Shown here in pieces: positions 14,588 through 17,168 of a stretch of 17,168 nucleotides of DNA; the stretch's first letter is position 1, and each line of letters starts with the position of its first letter. Source of the stretch: Ruminococcus sp. UBA1780 (GTDB lineage Bacteria; Bacillota; Clostridia; Oscillospirales; Ruminococcaceae). The stretch lies in the NCBI GenBank assembly GCA_002315235.1, contig DCGK01000072.1:871-18038 (forward strand), in the 5' to 3' direction. The notes under the pieces are model-generated. The model worked only from the letters and a program-made list of their open reading frames with translations, was not told where the DNA came from and made no database searches. Both the position numbers and the translations under genes were made by a program.

Positions 14588-16420
14588 TTATTTCTCAGTC
14601 GGATTGTTTACTGTACCGATAAATACCGGTGTTCCGTTTCTGTCGGAAATATAGTAAACAAACGGTCTGTCAGCCGTAAAACTGTAAGGCGGCGGTGCAC
14701 ATTCTTCAGTAACGGAAATCATTGTATATGCTGATGCTTCACATCCTTCCTCATTAACATCGATAACTGCTTCATGAGTAATTTCATCAACATAAGGACA
14801 ATCCAGACTGTTTTTTGACGGATCAATAAGAGACCATATATCAGCTTCAGTAAAAATCCTGCTTACACCTGATTTTTCAAGTGTATCAATGAGATCAAAT
14901 TTTGATTCCGCTGAAAATTTTGGTATACTTGCAGTTACATTATATGTGCTTCCTGAGGTGTCATTAAACATCCGGCTCATTGTATCACTGTCAGAAAGAA
15001 GCTGATCAGCAGTCATTCCGTCTGCAGGAAGTACAAAATTCATATAGTAGCCGTCATCAAACTCCTTGGTATATTTAATATATTTTTCATTTTCTGATAT
15101 AGCGGCATGCTCCGTCGACTTCATAAAAGTACAGGAAACGTCTCCTTCTCTGCCATGAAAAATGTCCTCTGCCGTCTGATCAAATCTGTGATGCCACTTT
15201 TCCCTGAATGTTACAGTGTTGATAAGTTTAAACACGGAATCAACATCAGGCTGTATTTCAGGACTGAATTTTCCTGAAGTATTCTGATATATCCATTTTG
15301 TAATTTCGCCGCAGTCTTTTTCAGAAGCAAGATTTCGTGCAAAAGAAGAAGTATAATAATTATCGGCAAGATTTTTCAGAGTATCCTCCTCGCATGTATA
15401 ACTGTCACTGATCCACAGTGAATTGCTTATACGGCAGTATTTTTCAAACTCATTAAAATAAAGCGATTCGAACAGCTCTTTGTTTATTTTTCTGAGTTTC
15501 TCCTTATCGGATACATCAAGTAAAGCAAGCAGTTCATCAAGACTCTGGTCTTCACAGCATTCAGCAAGCATGGAAACTGCCATATATACGCTTACAGGAG
15601 AGTATACTCTGTTGCATCCTGATTTTTCATCCTCAGTTTCCAGCAGTATAGTATGACTGAAATCAGCAGCAAAATTTTTATATCCTGACTTTTTCACGGT
15701 CTCTCCCGTACTGCGTGCAATATTCATATCAGGAATCGCAAGCGGCGTAATATTCAGATTGCTGCTGCTTCCTCCGTTAAGAATACTGTACTTCATATGA
15801 ATAAGATCAAGAATGTTTATATTTCCGTCGTGGCTGGTATCGGCAACAACCCTGACCGTATCTGAATCCGGTTCAAGCTGACCTGTGATAAACTGCATTT
15901 CAGCTACCAGGTCTGCTGCGCCAATCTTACCGTTATTATCTATATCTCCTGATAAAACAAACTCATTTCCGTTTTTTTCTGCAAAGAATTCTGCATAGGA
16001 ATTCATGTTACCCACAACAGTATAGTTTTTATCGAGTTTCCAGATATTCGTTACACTGTCCGGAATGTACAGTCCTTTGAGTGACGGACATTTTTCAAAA
16101 GCATCCCGGTCAATTATTACACATTCATCAGGAATAATCATGTATTCCGTACTGCTGCTCTGAATCTCACCAAGCAGTTTTACTGTGTACTCGTCCAGCG
16201 AACCCGGTACTGCTATTATTTTTCTGTCAGAAATAATCTTTCCTTCAATACCTCTGCTGTGTTCACTGTCATCAGACCAGTTTACCATTGTTCTGAACAG
16301 TGTCATGTCCACATCATCGTTTACAATGTCCAGTCCCTCTCCGTATCCTGAAACAATGCCGGACATGGAAGCAGAAAGTATGAATGCTGTGACCAGTGCA
16401 GTTATTTTTCTCGTTTTCAT
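14588..16420 (-). CDS. Secreted LRR-dockerin-serpin protein (cellulosomal protease inhibitor)
   Basis: The 610-residue product has a signal peptide (MKTRKITALVTAFILSAS, cleavage near 25). A short BspA-like leucine-rich segment follows (about 93-127, DAFEKCPSLKGLYIPDSV). Next is a dockerin with two calcium-loop repeats (158-180, GDIDNNGKIGAADL; 193-216, ADTSHDGNINILDL), then a serpin domain from about 247 to the end with SPVSVYMAVSML, NTVTFREKW and the hinge NEEGCEASAYT. Counting from hinge Gly559 as P15 puts Glu573-Cys574 at P1-P1'. The protein is likely exported, bound to a cohesin, and inhibits proteases at the cell surface. The ATG has GGGAGG eight bases upstream. It follows the Ser/Thr-rich gene by 19 bases. 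Inhibitory activity is inferred. Confidence 0.93.
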   Translation of the reverse strand: MKTRKITALVTAFILSASMSGIVSGYGEGLDIVNDDVDMTLFRTMVNWSDDSEHSRGIEGKIISDRKIIAVPGSLDEYTVKLLGEIQSSSTEYMIIPDECVIIDRDAFEKCPSLKGLYIPDSVTNIWKLDKNYTVVGNMNSYAEFFAEKNGNEFVLSGDIDNNGKIGAADLVAEMQFITGQLEPDSDTVRVVADTSHDGNINILDLIHMKYSILNGGSSSNLNITPLAIPDMNIARSTGETVKKSGYKNFAADFSHTILLETEDEKSGCNRVYSPVSVYMAVSMLAECCEDQSLDELLALLDVSDKEKLRKINKELFESLYFNEFEKYCRISNSLWISDSYTCEEDTLKNLADNYYTSSFARNLASEKDCGEITKWIYQNTSGKFSPEIQPDVDSVFKLINTVTFREKWHHRFDQTAEDIFHGREGDVSCTFMKSTEHAAISENEKYIKYTKEFDDGYYMNFVLPADGMTADQLLSDSDTMSRMFNDTSGSTYNVTASIPKFSAESKFDLIDTLEKSGVSRIFTEADIWSLIDPSKNSLDCPYVDEITHEAVIDVNEEGCEASAYTMISVTEECAPPPYSFTADRPFVYYISDRNGTPVFIGTVNNPTEK

Positions 16421-16439
16421 AATAGTAACCTCCCTTTTT

Positions 16440-17168
16440 TTACCGTTCTTCAGCAGCAAGACCTGCCGAAACAAGATCTTCCAGAGTCAGTATTTTTTCT
16501 TCGGCTGAAAGTATTTCATCAAGTGTATATTTTTTTTCTGTTTTAAACAGAAAATCGCCTTTACTCAGAAAATCAAAGTAATCATAGTCATATACTATGA
16601 TATCATATACAAATACAGTATATGCATCAGGTGATTCAACCGTACAGCTGAGTTCACCGTCACTGAAGACTTTACTGCGGTTATCTGTCCTGTCAGCATT
16701 GAATTCAAGACAGAAAATCTTATCCCTGTAACCCGGAACAAGTCTGAAATCTGTTTTAAATGATTCAGGGATTACTGCAGTTACAGGTTCGTCTGTCACT
16801 TCCGGTGCTGATGTTATTTCAGGTACAGATTCCGAAGACGCAGTTTCATCCGGTGTTTTTTCTGATTTTTCGGCTGATTCAGTTTTTATGATTTCATTTT
16901 CTGACTGTCCTGTATACTGGTTATAACCGGATACAGCTGCATACGAAAACACTGTAACCGGACTCTCAGTAACTGATGCGGATATTTCAGTTACTGATGA
17001 ATTTTCAGTTTCATAAGCCGAAGCAGAAGTTAAAGCAGCTTCCGTACAGGAAGATGTACTGTATACCGTCTGCTGAACAGTCTGTGATACAGAAAAGTTA
17101 TCAGCCTCAGGCTTGTTTTCGCTTCTTACCCTTCCTGAATACATATTTAATGTAATAACTGCCGGTAA
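16440..17168 (-). CDS. Ser/Thr/Glu-rich protein of unknown function, N-terminus outside window
   Basis: The frame stays open to the right edge. An ATG at 17144 has no ribosome binding site and is preceded in frame by LPAVITLN, so the real start, possibly a signal peptide or membrane anchor, is probably beyond the window. At least 242 residues are visible. The first two thirds are a low-complexity stretch rich in Ser, Thr, Val and Glu, like an extracellular linker. The last 100 or so residues look folded (VPGYRDKIFCLEFNADR, YTVFVYDIIVYDYDYFDF) and end in an acidic tail with LTLEDLVSAGLAAEER. I recognise no domain. The gene lies 19 bases upstream of the dockerin-serpin gene and is very probably cotranscribed, which suggests a surface protein working with, or anchoring near, the inhibitor. 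Confidence 0.75.
   Translation of the reverse strand, partial: LPAVITLNMYSGRVRSENKPEADNFSVSQTVQQTVYSTSSCTEAALTSASAYETENSSVTEISASVTESPVTVFSYAAVSGYNQYTGQSENEIIKTESAEKSEKTPDETASSESVPEITSAPEVTDEPVTAVIPESFKTDFRLVPGYRDKIFCLEFNADRTDNRSKVFSDGELSCTVESPDAYTVFVYDIIVYDYDYFDFLSKGDFLFKTEKKYTLDEILSAEEKILTLEDLVSAGLAAEER

Noticed and set aside
16421..16474. Longer serpin start upstream of ATG 16420
   Set aside because: It would overlap the upstream gene's end and bury the signal peptide; GGGAGG is placed for ATG 16420.
1..17168. tRNA, rRNA, transposase, prophage or defence genes
   Set aside because: Looked for on both strands; every sizeable stretch is accounted for by the listed genes and none shows such features.

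Overview
The window looks like chromosomal DNA of a cellulosome-forming, ruminococcus-like Firmicute. Pointers are a secreted serpin carrying a type I-like dockerin, a type III glutamine synthetase, low-to-middling GC, strong AGGAGG-type ribosome binding sites, and RecD2/ComF/MreB proteins of Firmicutes type. The species assignment is inference; no rRNA or other phylogenetic marker is present. No tRNA, rRNA, CRISPR array, transposase or phage gene was seen.

Layout. (1) Bases 1 to about 9465 hold nine tightly packed genes, all on the minus strand. In transcription order they are recD2, comF, an mreB-like gene, two CobW-type GTPases, a DUF1015 gene, tcdA, a dCMP deaminase, and the start of a secreted protein cut by the left edge. 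Gaps are 0 to 84 bases, two junctions overlap, and a clear promoter (9460-9488) precedes recD2, so much of this may be one operon. Two palindromes (3705-3744 and 6372-6394) could set internal regulation. (2) Bases 9294-9675 are a divergent control region with two promoters of the same architecture, a perfect 12-base palindrome between them, and two inverted-repeat elements with related ends in the two leaders. (3) ddl and murF (9676-12094, plus strand) make D-Ala-D-Ala and attach it to the peptidoglycan precursor. (4) glnN (12289-14379) has its own promoter and a leader in which a hexaloop hairpin excludes an intrinsic terminator. This looks like nitrogen-responsive antitermination of the ANTAR type. 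(5) A 208-base convergent gap (14380-14587) holds one terminator for each direction. (6) On the minus strand, a partial Ser/Thr/Glu-rich protein gene lies 19 bases upstream of a gene for a secreted LRR-dockerin-serpin protein.

Most worth a second look: the glnN leader; the CobW GTPase with an N-terminal DUF1292-like domain and a 25-residue His/Cys/acidic repeat; its companion CobW-like GTPase that lacks the metal-binding CxCC motif and carries a DUF1980-like C-terminus; the serpin, whose aligned reactive centre is Glu-Cys; and the related inverted repeats around the recD2/ddl promoters. I see no obvious new defence or mobile system. The novelty here is regulatory sequence and domain architecture.
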